Notes: generated by a model from the sequence alone, not told the origin. A stretch of 56,200 bases of DNA from Amycolatopsis palatopharyngis (GCF_003385185.1 NZ_PQHZ01000043.1:1-56200); one strand, 5' to 3'. Counted from the stretch's first letter, positions 32,263 through 45,758 are shown. Numbers and translations: made by a program.

Positions 32263-32308
32263 CGCGATACGCGACGCGAGTACTTAACTCGCATATCGCG
32301 TACGCGAC
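32263..32308. repeat. Nested palindrome with direct repeats upstream of the coiled-coil gene
   Basis: Outer arms CGCGATA (32263-32269) and TATCGCG (32294-32300); inner arms GCGAGT (32276-32281) and ACTCGC (32287-32292) around ACTTA. TACGCGAC occurs as a direct repeat at 32268-32275 and 32301-32308, a 33-base period. It abuts the -10 hexamer of the coiled-coil gene. Operator, centromere-like site or recombinase site are all possible. Confidence 0.55.
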
Positions 32309-32311
32309 TGC

Positions 32312-32317
32312 TAAGTT
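32312..32317 (+). promoter_or_regulatory. -10 hexamer TAAGTT, leaderless start
   Basis: Ends 7 nt before ATG at 32325; no ribosome site is seen. The nested palindrome covers the position of its -35 region, so a bound protein would block it. Confidence 0.45.
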
Positions 32318-32324
32318 GATCCGT

Positions 32325-33446
32325 ATGACTGAGGAAGCCCTGGATGACGACCAGCGGGCAGCGGCGGATGCCGACGAGAATGCGGCGCAGGAAACACCGA
32401 TCTGCCTGCTGGAGGGGTGTGACACGCCGATCCCGTCGAACCGGAAGGGAGGAAAGAAGTACTGCTCGAAAGCCCACGCCGACCAGGCGTCCAGGCAGCG
32501 TCGTCAACTCGCGGAGACGACGGCGGGACCAGTACTGGACGAACTCCGGGTGCTGCGGCAGGAGGCCGAGGCCACCTTCGCCGAGTACGCCGCTCCCCTG
32601 CTCGCCGCGATCACCTCCTTGCAGGAGCGCTTCGGCACACTCGATTCGTCCGCGGTAGCGGAAACCGCCGTAGCCAGGGAGGCGGCCGCGGCGGCAAAAC
32701 TGGCCCAGCAGGAGGCACAGGAAGCCGCGGAACAGGACCGCGCCCGCGCGAGTAGCGCCGAACGCGCGGCGGCGGAAGACCGGGAACGCCGGGCACGGGC
32801 CGAACGGGACGCGGCCCAAGCCAGCGAGGCCGCCCAGGAGGCCGACATCGCCAGGGCCAAGGCGGAGGGGGCACGGCAGAGTGCGGCGGAAGCCAAGAAT
32901 TCCGCCGAGGAGCGGGCGGCACTCGTGGCCCGCGAGCTGGCTGACCTGCGTACCGAGCACTCCCGGTTACTGACCAGGCTGCACCTGCTCGACGAGCAAC
33001 TCACCAGCGACCGGCAACGGCAAGAGGACACCCTGCGGGAACTACGGGAGCAGCATCAATCGGACCTGCGTACGCAGCAGGACCACCACCGGGACCTGGT
33101 GCACCGTCTGGAAGCCGACCGGGACCACACACGTACGCAACTCGCCGAGGAACGGCAGGCGCATGCCAGACTGCGCGCGGAGCTGGACCAGGTCCACAGC
33201 CGACGGGACACCGAGCGGAACGAAGCGTCGCGCGCGCACGCCGGCGAGCTCGCGGCACTGCACGAACGGATCGCCGAACTCAGCGGCAGCCTGGGCGCGG
33301 CACAGGAACGATCAACCGCTGCCGCCACCACTGTGGCGGGTTGGCGCTCAGCACTGACGGAACTCCTCGAGCATCCCACCGAGTCGCTACCCGACCGGCT
33401 CCGGTCCTTGGTGGGTCAGCGAGACGACGCCCATGATCGGCCATGA
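32325..33446 (+). CDS. Zinc-finger protein with long coiled coil (KfrA-like layout)
   Basis: 373 residues from ATG at 32325. After an acidic leader comes a finger Cys27-x4-Cys32-x14-Cys47-x3-His51, followed by the basic run QASRQRR. The spacing nearly equals that of the CGNR finger. Residues about 65-345 are almost wholly charged/Ala heptad sequence (EDRERRARAERDAAQASEAA, then RELREQHQSDLRTQQDHHRD and similar), a very long coiled coil. The C-terminus (VAGWRSALTELLEHPTESLPDRLRSLV) looks like a small globular end. DNA-binding head plus coiled coil resembles KfrA-type plasmid proteins that form filaments and repress themselves, but homology is not claimed. It diverges from the recombinase. Confidence 0.72.
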   Translation: MTEEALDDDQRAAADADENAAQETPICLLEGCDTPIPSNRKGGKKYCSKAHADQASRQRRQLAETTAGPVLDELRVLRQEAEATFAEYAAPLLAAITSLQERFGTLDSSAVAETAVAREAAAAAKLAQQEAQEAAEQDRARASSAERAAAEDRERRARAERDAAQASEAAQEADIARAKAEGARQSAAEAKNSAEERAALVARELADLRTEHSRLLTRLHLLDEQLTSDRQRQEDTLRELREQHQSDLRTQQDHHRDLVHRLEADRDHTRTQLAEERQAHARLRAELDQVHSRRDTERNEASRAHAGELAALHERIAELSGSLGAAQERSTAAATTVAGWRSALTELLEHPTESLPDRLRSLVGQRDDAHDRP

Positions 33447-33540
33447 CATCGGCCATCCGGGGGTACCGACCACCAACGTTTTGGTTGCAGCGCCCCTTCA
33501 ACGGTCCGTTTTGTCGGAGGCTCGGAGCATTATCGTTCGG

Positions 33541-33747
33541 ATGAACACCAACGTGGTGCTGTTGCTTCTTGGTCTGGTCGGCGTGTATTTGGCGGCGTCG
33601 ACGCTGTGGCCTTACACGAAATGCGGTGCGTGCACGGGCGGCAAGCTGGCCTCACCGACCGGACGTTATTGGCGTCCGTGCGGACGCTGTGGTGGCAAAG
33701 GACGGCGCCGCCGGTTCGGCGCAGTACTACTGGGCCGTGGACGCTGA
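33541..33747 (+). CDS. Small membrane-anchored zinc-ribbon protein
   Basis: 68 residues from ATG at 33541. One membrane helix (residues 4-21, VVLLLLGLVGVYLAASTLW) is followed by two Cys pairs: YTKCGACTGGKL and RPCGRCGGKGRRRR, the DnaJ-type CxxC...CxxCxGxG arrangement. Such small proteins are common in actinobacteria and unnamed. It may be leaderless (CATTAT ends 7 nt before the ATG). The basic tail suggests RNA, ribosome or phospholipid contact, which is only inference. Confidence 0.65.
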   Translation: MNTNVVLLLLGLVGVYLAASTLWPYTKCGACTGGKLASPTGRYWRPCGRCGGKGRRRRFGAVLLGRGR

Positions 33748-33789
33748 AGGATCGACGGTTCTCGGGTTCCCACGAAACCCTGAAGTCCT

Positions 33790-33795
33790 TAGGAT
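33790..33795 (+). promoter_or_regulatory. -10 hexamer TAGGAT, leaderless start
   Basis: Ends 6 nt before GTG at 33802. Confidence 0.5.
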
Positions 33796-33801
33796 GACCG
33801 C

Positions 33802-34230
33802 GTGCCGGCTGACCTCTCCGCACGTCTCGCCGAAATCGTGGACGCACTTCCGCTACGTCCGCACTCCCGCGTCCTGGAAATCGGCTGTGGTCCGGGCGCG
33901 GCGGCACGGGCGGTGGCTGCCCGCCTCGTCACGGGCCACATACTCGCCATCGACCGGTCCGCGAAGGCGGTTACCCAGGCGCGAGCGGGTGCTACCAGCG
34001 AGATCGCCGCGGGTCGCATGAGTGTTCGCCAGGCCGCCGCGGAGGACTTCACCCTTCTGCCAGGTGAAGCACCCTTCGACATCGTGTTCGCCGTCCGGGT
34101 AGGCGCCCTGGACGGCCGTCATCCGCAGGCGGGCCGTCGAGCGCGGGAGCGCATCGCCGCGGTGCTGGCGCCAGGTGGCAAGTTCTTCGTCGATGGTGGC
34201 CGCCCACTACGCGAAATCTCGTTGCCGTAG
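33802..34230 (+). CDS. Small class I SAM-dependent methyltransferase
   Basis: 142 residues from GTG at 33802. Motif I is RVLEIGCGPGAAARAVA, then the acidic loop LAIDRSAKAV, motif AEDFTL, IVFAVRVGALDGRHPQAG and LAPGGKFFVDGG. It is shorter than most Rossmann methyltransferases, yet the end PLREISLP matches a compact actinobacterial group as I know it, so it does not look truncated. The substrate is unknown. It is followed 22 bases later by a convergent gene. Confidence 0.8.
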   Translation: MPADLSARLAEIVDALPLRPHSRVLEIGCGPGAAARAVAARLVTGHILAIDRSAKAVTQARAGATSEIAAGRMSVRQAAAEDFTLLPGEAPFDIVFAVRVGALDGRHPQAGRRARERIAAVLAPGGKFFVDGGRPLREISLP

Positions 34231-34252
34231 CGCGCATCCGGCCCGACCCGGT

Positions 34253-34843
34253 TCAACCGCCGTCCTGCCCATTTCCAGGTTGTTCCAGGGACACGATGAT
34301 CCGCTGAAGCTGGGCGGCTCGCGCTCGTGGCGTCCTGGCTTTCATCAACCGGAGCAACAGCGCGTACCGGCCGGTCCTGCCGAGCTCTTCGAAGCGGGCC
34401 CGGGCTCGCCCGTTGCGCTTCAGCGCCGACGCGAGGTCATCCGGAACGGTGGCCTTACGCTGTGGCTCGTACGCCGCATCCCACCGACCGTCGGCCTTGG
34501 CCGCGCGGATCGCCGCGAAACCTGGCTCGCGCATACGCCCGGCGGCGATGAGTGCCTCGACCTTGTCCACATTGACCTGAGACCAGGAACTACGCGGCCG
34601 CCGCGGCGAGTACTTCTGCAGATAGTGCGTGTCGTCGCATCTCCTGCACAGGCTGTCGATCCAGCCATAGCACAGGGCGACGTCGAGAGCTTCCGGCAGC
34701 GTGACTGTCTTCATGTCCGATCCCTTCTTGGCGATCTTCATCCATACGCCGCCCGGTTTCCGGTCGTGCTGCTCGGTCAGCCAGGACTCCCACTGTGCGA
34801 CGTCGGCGAAGGCGACGATCTCCAGGTCGTCGCGCGTGTTCAC
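34253..34843 (-). CDS. YdeI/OmpD-associated family protein
   Basis: 196 residues from GTG at 34843, whose first bases overlap the stop of the VOC gene (GTGA), so the two are coupled. Family landmarks are WESWLTEQHDRKPGGVWMKIAKKGSD, LPEALDVALCYGWIDSLCR, YLQKYSPRRPRSSWSQVNVDKVEALI and the C-terminal YdeI block ARARFEELGRTGRYALLLRLMKARTPRARAAQLQRII. Members were linked to resistance to cationic peptides in enterobacteria, but the biochemical role is not established. It ends next to the small methyltransferase, tail to tail. Confidence 0.85.
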   Translation of the reverse strand: MNTRDDLEIVAFADVAQWESWLTEQHDRKPGGVWMKIAKKGSDMKTVTLPEALDVALCYGWIDSLCRRCDDTHYLQKYSPRRPRSSWSQVNVDKVEALIAAGRMREPGFAAIRAAKADGRWDAAYEPQRKATVPDDLASALKRNGRARARFEELGRTGRYALLLRLMKARTPRARAAQLQRIIVSLEQPGNGQDGG

Positions 34844-35271
34844 GCGGTCTCCCCGACCGGACCGCCCGCCAGGATCGACAGGTAGTGCGGATTGTTCATG
34901 ATTCCGAGGATGTTTCCGAACGGATCGACCACCGAAGCGGTGGAGAAGCCCGACCCATCGCCATGGTGGGTAATCGGCAAGTGTTCCTCGGCGCCCAGGG
35001 ACAGCAGGCGCGCAAGGGTGCCCCGCAGGTCGTCGACGTGCCAGTACACGACGGACCCCGCCGGCTCGTCACCGCGACGGGGAGGGGCGTAGCGGGCGTC
35101 GATGATCCCCAGCTCGTGCTCGTAGTCGCCGACACGGAACTCGATGTAGGCGGGCGGTCCCTCCTTGGGATAGGCGTAGTACGCCTCGACACCAAGAACC
35201 TGGGTGTACCACCGCTTCGCGGCGGCGAGGTCGTCGGCATAGAAGGAGATGGTGGCTAGTCCTCTGAACAT
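34840..35271 (-). CDS. VOC family (glyoxalase/dioxygenase superfamily) protein
   Basis: 143 residues from ATG at 35271, ribosome site GAAAGGA. Two beta-alpha-beta-beta-beta modules are visible: ISFYADDLAAAKRWYTQVLGVEAYY, YIEFRVGDYEHELGIID, VVYWHVDDLRGTLARLLSLGAEEH and ASVVDPFGNILGIMNN. Possible metal ligands are His in YEHELG and Glu at the module ends, but the set is incomplete. It may bind or detoxify a small hydrophobic compound. It is the first gene of a two-gene operon with YdeI and diverges from a WYL regulator that is the likely controller. Confidence 0.85.
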   Translation of the reverse strand: MFRGLATISFYADDLAAAKRWYTQVLGVEAYYAYPKEGPPAYIEFRVGDYEHELGIIDARYAPPRRGDEPAGSVVYWHVDDLRGTLARLLSLGAEEHLPITHHGDGSGFSTASVVDPFGNILGIMNNPHYLSILAGGPVGETA

Positions 35272-35315
35272 CCGCGTTGTCCTTTCCCGAAGTTGCAGGA
35301 CCGATCGTGCACGCG

Positions 35316-35340
35316 AAAGCGCTCATCAAATGAGCACTTT
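35316..35340. promoter_or_regulatory. 25-bp operator between the VOC and WYL genes
   Basis: AAAGCGCTCAT-CAA-ATGAGCACTTT, 11-base arms with one mismatch. It is the only strong symmetry in the 87-base divergent gap and is the likely site of the WYL regulator. Confidence 0.65.
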
Positions 35341-35358
35341 GTTTGCGAAACTGGACCC

Positions 35359-36315
35359 ATGCGCGCCGACCGCCTCGTGGCGACCCTGTTGCTGATGCAG
35401 ACACGTGGCCGGGTGACCGCCGCCGAGCTGGCAGGGGAACTCGAGGTGTCGGTGGCGACGGCACGCCGCGACCTGGAGGCACTGTCCGCCGCCGGCGTGC
35501 CGGTGTACCCGCAGCCGGGACGCGGCGGAGGCTGGTCGCTGGTGGGCGGGGCCCGCACCGACCTCACCGGCCTTACCGCTCCCGAGGCCCAGGCGTTGTT
35601 CCTGCTGGCTGGGCCGTCGGCCGCTGTCGCGCCGGAGGTGAGATCCGCCCTGCGCAAGCTGGTCCGGGCCCTGCCGCGGACCTTCCGGGCCGACGCCGAG
35701 GCCGCCGCGGCGGCCGTGGTGATCGACTCGGCGCGCTGGGGTGACTCCGATCGCGAGAGACCGGAACTGGTCGACCTGCTGCAGAACGCCGTGGTGCGCA
35801 GACGAAAGGTGTGGCTGACCTACTCGAGCCGGACGCGGGAGCAGTCGAAGCGGCTGGTGGATCCGTGGGGGCTGGTCGACAAGGACGACATCTGGTATTT
35901 GCTCGCAGGTACCGGGAAAGGACAACGCACGTTCCGGGTGGACCGGATCGTCGAGGTCGCCCTTACCGAGTTCGAAGCCGACCGGCCGGACGACTTCGAA
36001 CTGGCCCATGCCTGGCGGGGTGTCGTCCACGAGGTCGAGCAGAAGCGCTCGCTCGAATCGGCGACCGTGCTCATTCACTCCAGGTTCGTCTGGGTGTTGC
36101 GTGGGCAGTTCGGCCGCCATTGCGAGGTCGGGCAGACCCAGGACGACGGGCGGGTCCGGGTTCGGCTGGCCGCGCCGACGCCACTGTCGATCGCCGAGCA
36201 CCTGGCTGGGTGGGGCAATCAGGTGGAAGTGATCGACTCGGAGCCCGTACGCGCCCAGCTCGCCAGAATCGGCGCCGAACTCACCGAGCGGTACGGAGCA
36301 GGAGAACACGGATGA
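35359..36315 (+). CDS. WYL-domain transcriptional regulator (YafY-like)
   Basis: 318 residues from ATG at 35359. The N-terminal winged helix (RADRLVATLLLMQTRGRVTAAELAGELEVSVATARRDLEALSAAGVPVY) is of the DeoR/HTH-11 type. The WYL domain starts near 145 (RKVWLTYSSRTREQSKRLVDPWGLVDKDDIWYLLAGTGKGQRTFRVDRI), with the sequence IWYLL in the place of WYL. The WCX C-terminal part follows to the end. WYL domains bind nucleic acids or small ligands. It most likely controls the divergent VOC-YdeI pair and itself through the 25-bp palindrome. Confidence 0.9.
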   Translation: MRADRLVATLLLMQTRGRVTAAELAGELEVSVATARRDLEALSAAGVPVYPQPGRGGGWSLVGGARTDLTGLTAPEAQALFLLAGPSAAVAPEVRSALRKLVRALPRTFRADAEAAAAAVVIDSARWGDSDRERPELVDLLQNAVVRRRKVWLTYSSRTREQSKRLVDPWGLVDKDDIWYLLAGTGKGQRTFRVDRIVEVALTEFEADRPDDFELAHAWRGVVHEVEQKRSLESATVLIHSRFVWVLRGQFGRHCEVGQTQDDGRVRVRLAAPTPLSIAEHLAGWGNQVEVIDSEPVRAQLARIGAELTERYGAGEHG

Positions 36316-36325
36316 GACCGTTGGG

Positions 36326-36475
36326 GATCTTCACCCGCTGATCGAACGGCTGACATCCGATCGCGCGGATTTCCTACGAACGATCGCGGACGGGAACCCG
36401 CCAATGATCATGGCCGGCCTCATCCTCCGTTCAACAGGAATTCACCGACGGCAGTTTGTGGCAGACCTTGCGTGA
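36326..36475 (+). pseudogene. Possible short gene remnant without a start
   Basis: A 49-codon frame with protein-like composition (DLHPLIERLTSDRADFLRTI, then PPMIMAGLILRSTGIHRRQFVADLA) ends at 36475. It has no ATG, GTG or TTG start and begins just after the WYL gene. It may be the tail of a lost gene. Weak evidence; the family was not identified. Confidence 0.25.
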
Positions 36476-36509
36476 AACAGCAGCCTGACAGTGTGGCCCG
36501 CGTCGCTTT

Positions 36510-36526
36510 TTGTGGGGTTCCCACAA
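36510..36526. promoter_or_regulatory. Inverted repeat upstream of the carboxylase
   Basis: TTGTGGG-GTT-CCCACAA, 7-bp perfect arms, 135 bases before the carboxylase start. It is an operator candidate in the otherwise empty 36476-36660 region. Confidence 0.45.
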
Positions 36527-36660
36527 CGGAGCGGCTCCGGCATGCGCGATTCGAGACATTGGTGTACCCAGCGGTAATCGACCAGGGTGTAGGCAGGTGC
36601 AGGCGACGCTCCGGGACCCGGACGTCGCCTTCTGTGCGTGGTACTTGGGAGGCTCAACCG

Positions 36661-42162
<5,502 letters not shown>

Positions 42163-42451
42163 CCCGGGCGGGGAGGGCGAGCCTGCGGTGGCCTTGGGTA
42201 CCTGTCGTGTATCGAGACCACCGCGGGCTCGCGGCGTCTCACCCGAGCCGCGAGCACTCGCGGTCGATGCCACGACCTCCGTGCGGACGCGCACCAGCCA
42301 GCTACCGCAGACACAGCGCCGGTAGCTGACGACGCCCGCCGTCGTCCTGTGCTCCGACACGGCCGCGCAGGTCAACTCGTCCACCGGCCATCCGCATCTC
42401 GGGCATCGCTCTCCGCGTGCCGCACTTTCGCGAGTCATCCGCCCACTGTGT

Positions 42452-42457
42452 TGTAAT
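42452..42457 (+). promoter_or_regulatory. -10-like hexamer TGTAAT, leaderless start
   Basis: Ends 6 nt before GTG at 42464; no ribosome site is present. Confidence 0.4.
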
Positions 42458-42463
42458 GGTTCG

Positions 42464-42979
42464 GTGCATTTCAACCCTTACGGTGGCGCGGCCGCGCAAG
42501 TGGCGGCCGCGCTGGTGAACGCCGGCTCCGTTCCCGCTGCCGAACTGCTCGCGCTCATCCGGGCCGAGGGAATGACGCTGACCGACCTCACCGTGGACGA
42601 AGGCCCGGAGACAGTGGACTGGGCACGGCGGCTGCGCCAGGTGTTCGAGGAGACCGATCCGGTCGTCCGGATGAATCTGGTGAACCGGCTCCTCGACGAC
42701 TCCGCGTGCAGGCCCTACATCTCCCGTCATGACGGGCTGGCCCCCCACCTACACTACGCGAGCGAGAGCGCGGGCTCGTTGAGCCGGATCAGGGCTTACA
42801 CCGCGGGCGGACTCGCGCATCTGATCTGCGACGACCCGGACAGGATCGGGCACTGCGCACGTCCCGGCTGCGACACCGTTTACGTGGACACCTCCCGCAA
42901 CGGCAGGCGCCGGTTCTGCTCGACCCGTTGCGCCACAAGGGTGCACGTCGCACAACACCGCGATCGGCAACGCGTGTGA
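42464..42979 (+). CDS. CGNR zinc-finger protein
   Basis: 171 residues from GTG at 42464. The N-terminal helical domain (NPYGGAAAQVAAALVNAGSV, ELLALIRAEGMTLTDLTVDE) is the ABATE-type ligand-binding region, with VDWARRLRQVFEETDP typical of the group. The C-terminal finger is HCARPGCDTVYVDTSRNGRRRFCSTRCATRVHVAQHR: C-x4-C-x15-C-x3-C, with the CGNR tetrapeptide degenerate (CATR). Such proteins are probable ligand-responsive DNA-binding regulators. The target is unknown; the next gene begins 34 bases downstream. Confidence 0.88.
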   Translation: MHFNPYGGAAAQVAAALVNAGSVPAAELLALIRAEGMTLTDLTVDEGPETVDWARRLRQVFEETDPVVRMNLVNRLLDDSACRPYISRHDGLAPHLHYASESAGSLSRIRAYTAGGLAHLICDDPDRIGHCARPGCDTVYVDTSRNGRRRFCSTRCATRVHVAQHRDRQRV

Positions 42980-43001
42980 CAGAACACAGCGGAGCCAGGC
43001 C

Positions 43002-43007
43002 TAGAGT
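43002..43007 (+). promoter_or_regulatory. -10 hexamer TAGAGT, leaderless start
   Basis: Ends 6 nt before ATG at 43014. Confidence 0.5.
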
Positions 43008-43013
43008 GCGGTT

Positions 43014-43781
43014 ATGACAACTCGTTTCGTGGCATTGGGGGACTCGTTCACCGAGGGCGTCGGCGACGACGATCCCACCTGTCCCAACGGAGTACGGGGC
43101 TGGGCCGACCGGACCGCCGAGGTCCTCGCCCGTCACGAGCCGGACCTCGGATACGCCAACCTCGCCGTGCGCGGCAGGCTGCTGCGCGATGTGCTCGCCG
43201 AGCAGGTCGGTCCCGCGCTGGAGTTGCGGCCGACGCTGGTCACTCTCTACGCCGGCGGGAACGACCTGATGCGCCCAAAGATCGACCTCGACGCACTCGC
43301 GGAGGCCTACGACGACGCCGTGGGTGCCCTCGCCGCATCCGGTGCGAGCGTGGTCCTGTTCACCCGGGTGGATGGCGTGGAAGATCCGTTGTTCCGGCGT
43401 ATGCGAGGGCGCACCGCGATCTACAACGAACACGTGCGGCTGATCGCCGCCCGCCACGGCGCCCACCTCGTGGACATGTGGGCCATGCGGGTACTGCGGG
43501 ATCGGCGGATGTGGGCGGCCGACCGGATCCATCTGAACCACAATGGACACACTGCCATCGCGATCGCCGTACTCGACGAACTCGGTGTCTCCCACGACGT
43601 CGATCCGGTCGACCTCGGCCCCCGTGAGCCGGTGGACCGCAGGCAGCAGCGCGCCCAGACCTTGCGTTGGGCACGCGAGCACGCGGCACCATGGGTTCGC
43701 CGCAGGCTGCGCGGCGAGTCCTCAGGGGATGCGGTGACCCCCAAACGACCGGAACTGTCGCCGGTGGGCCGAATCGGCTGA
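43014..43781 (+). CDS. SGNH/GDSL-family hydrolase
   Basis: 255 residues from ATG at 43014. The four SGNH blocks are visible: Ser in RFVALGDSFTEGVGDD, Gly in YANLAVRGRLLRDVL, Asn in TLYAGGNDLMRPK and the Asp-x-x-His set in ADRIHLNHNGHTAIA. There is no signal peptide, so it is probably a cytoplasmic esterase. The C-terminal 60 residues (RRQQRAQTLRWAREHAAPWVRRRLRGESSGD) are basic and typical of the actinobacterial subgroup. A strong bidirectional terminator follows. Confidence 0.9.
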   Translation: MTTRFVALGDSFTEGVGDDDPTCPNGVRGWADRTAEVLARHEPDLGYANLAVRGRLLRDVLAEQVGPALELRPTLVTLYAGGNDLMRPKIDLDALAEAYDDAVGALAASGASVVLFTRVDGVEDPLFRRMRGRTAIYNEHVRLIAARHGAHLVDMWAMRVLRDRRMWAADRIHLNHNGHTAIAIAVLDELGVSHDVDPVDLGPREPVDRRQQRAQTLRWAREHAAPWVRRRLRGESSGDAVTPKRPELSPVGRIG

Positions 43782-43807
43782 ACACGAACCACCGGAGCAC
43801 GAACACA

Positions 43808-43855
43808 AAAAAGGGGACGGGCGGACCGGATGATCGGTCCGCCCGTCCCCTTTTT
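43808..43855. terminator. Bidirectional intrinsic terminator
   Basis: AAAAAGGGGACGGGCGGACC pairs with its exact complement after an 8-base loop, giving a GC stem flanked by A- and T-tracts, between convergent genes. It is the most canonical terminator in the window. Confidence 0.93.
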
Positions 43856-43865
43856 CGTTCAGGCG

Positions 43866-45245
43866 CTACTGCCGCGGCGGTGGCCCGCCTTGCGAACCGC
43901 CGTACGGTCCGCTGGGCGGCCCGGCGGGCGGCAGCTGACCGCCCTGCGAACCCGCCGGAGGCGTGGTCGGCCCCGGCGGTGGTGTGGGTGCCTGCTCGCC
44001 GCGCCGCTGAAACTCCGGCGCGGGAGGCTCGGGCGAACGCTTCGGCAGTGGAGGCGGCTGGCTTTCCTGCTCCTCGTCCTGGTTTCCACCGCGCAGGCTC
44101 GACAGCGCCGACGGCACCGAACGCGGACCCGACGTGCTCAATGGCCCAGGAACCTCTTGCCGAGCCACTGCCTCGGCCGCGCGCACGGCCTCTGCCACCT
44201 TCGGGTCGGTGCTCGTATCGAACCAGGCCGCCACCTCTTCGTCCTCGACCGGAGGCTGCTGCACGTCCTCGTACTTCGGCGGCTCGTACCGGAAAACCCC
44301 GTCGTCGCCCGGCGCGCCGAGCGTACGGGCGAACCCTTCGAGCGCCTTGCCGTAGTCGCTGGGCACCAGCCACACCTTGTTCGCGTCGCCCTGCGCCATC
44401 TGCGGCAGCGTCTGCAGGTACTGGTAGGCCAGCACCTCCGGCGTCGGCTTACCGGCCTTGATCGCCGCGAACACCTTCTCGATCGCCTTGGCCTGCCCCT
44501 GCGCCTGCAGGTACCGCGCTGCTCGCTCACCCTGTGCCCGCAGGATCCTGGACTGCCGTTCGGCCTCGGCCGCGAGGATCGCCGCCTGCTTGGAGCCTTC
44601 CGCCGCCAGGATCTGGCTCTGCTTCTGGCCTTCCGCGGTCTTGATCGCGGACTCCCGCTGACCTTCCGCGGTGAGAATCATGGCGCGCTTCTCGCGGTCG
44701 GCGCGCATCTGCTTCTCCATGGAGTCCTGAATGGAGGGTGGCGGGTCGATCGCCTTCAGCTCGACGCGCGCGACGCGGATACCCCAGCGGCCCGTGGCTT
44801 CGTCGAGCACGCCTCGCAGCTGGCCATTGATCTGGTCCCGGGAGGTCAGGGTTTCTTCCAGGCTCATGCCACCGACGAGGTTTCGCAGCGTCGTGGTCGT
44901 CAGCTGCTCCACACCGACGATGTAGTTCGAGATCTCGTACACCGCGGCGCGCGAGTCGGTCACCTGGAAGTACACGACGGTGTCGATCGACACCGTCAGG
45001 TTGTCCTGGGTGATCACCGGCTGCGGCGGGAACGACACCACCTGCTCGCGAAGGTCGATTCTGGCCCGCACCTTGTCCAGGAACGGCACCAGGAAGTTCA
45101 GGCCGGGCGATGCGACCGTCCGGAACCGCCCGAGTCGTTCGACGACGGCGGATTGTGCCTGCGGCACCACCATGATGGCCTTCGCGACCGTGACGATCAC
45201 GAAGAGCGCGATTATCGCGACGACAATTATCGCTGCGGTCCCCAA
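43866..45245 (-). CDS. SPFH/Band-7 domain protein (QmcA-like)
   Basis: 459 residues from TTG at 45245, ribosome site GGGGAG. One N-terminal membrane helix (IIVVAIIALFVIVTVAKAI) is followed by the SPFH domain (VPQAQSAVVERLGRFRTVASPGLNFLVPFLDKVRARIDLREQ) to about residue 165, then a helical Ala/Glu/Gln-rich segment (AEGQRESAIKTAEGQKQSQI and on) that drives oligomer rings. The last 130 residues are proline/glutamine-rich and disordered, an extension not seen in short QmcA proteins. It probably organises membrane microdomains. It follows nfeD by 81 bases, the classic NfeD-SPFH pair. Confidence 0.92.
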   Translation of the reverse strand: MGTAAIIVVAIIALFVIVTVAKAIMVVPQAQSAVVERLGRFRTVASPGLNFLVPFLDKVRARIDLREQVVSFPPQPVITQDNLTVSIDTVVYFQVTDSRAAVYEISNYIVGVEQLTTTTLRNLVGGMSLEETLTSRDQINGQLRGVLDEATGRWGIRVARVELKAIDPPPSIQDSMEKQMRADREKRAMILTAEGQRESAIKTAEGQKQSQILAAEGSKQAAILAAEAERQSRILRAQGERAARYLQAQGQAKAIEKVFAAIKAGKPTPEVLAYQYLQTLPQMAQGDANKVWLVPSDYGKALEGFARTLGAPGDDGVFRYEPPKYEDVQQPPVEDEEVAAWFDTSTDPKVAEAVRAAEAVARQEVPGPLSTSGPRSVPSALSSLRGGNQDEEQESQPPPLPKRSPEPPAPEFQRRGEQAPTPPPGPTTPPAGSQGGQLPPAGPPSGPYGGSQGGPPPRQ

Positions 45246-45326
45246 AACTTTCTCCCCTTCAGACTATTCCGGCCGCGGATGGCCGGTTGCGGGTGCGTGG
45301 ACCCAGGGTGTGGCGGTTCTGCTCAC

Positions 45327-45758
45327 TCACAGTTCCGCCGAAACGACCGCGGTGGCTCCGGAAATCTCCACTACCGTCACCGACTCGCCCGGCTGGATCA
45401 CCTGACCGTCCGAGAAACTGCGGGCGGACCAGACGTCCCCGGCGAGCTTGACCTGACCACTCTGGGCGTCCACCGTCGCCACCACGATCGCTTGGGCCCC
45501 TACCAGTGCGTCCGTGTTGGTCTTCACGCCTGGACCTGAGAGAAACCGCCGTTTCAAGGCAGGTCTGGCAAGCACGAGCAGACCGATGGAGGCGACTGCG
45601 AACACTCCGACGTCGATGAAGATGTTGCCGGTCAGGGCTGCGGAGCCGGCCGCGGCGAGTGCCCCGACGCCGAGCATCAGCAGAACGAGGTCGCCGGACA
45701 GTACTTCCGCCACCACCAGTGCGATCCCGATGATGAGCCAGATCAGTGCCGGTGTCAT
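45327..45758 (-). CDS. NfeD-like membrane protein
   Basis: 143 residues from ATG at 45758. The N-terminal membrane helices (ALIWLIIGIALVVAEVLSGDLVLLMLGVGALAAAGSAALTG and FAVASIGLLVLARPALKRRF) precede an OB-fold domain (GAQAIVVATVDAQSGQVKLAGDVWSARSFSDGQVIQPGESVTVVEISGATAVV). It is the short type without the ClpP-like protease domain. Such proteins act with the SPFH partner encoded just downstream. Confidence 0.9.
   Translation of the reverse strand: MTPALIWLIIGIALVVAEVLSGDLVLLMLGVGALAAAGSAALTGNIFIDVGVFAVASIGLLVLARPALKRRFLSGPGVKTNTDALVGAQAIVVATVDAQSGQVKLAGDVWSARSFSDGQVIQPGESVTVVEISGATAVVSAEL

Noticed and set aside
30201..36475. A complete integrative element or prophage around the recombinase
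   Set aside because: No att direct repeats, tRNA gene, replication, transfer or structural genes were found; neighbours are ordinary small enzymes.
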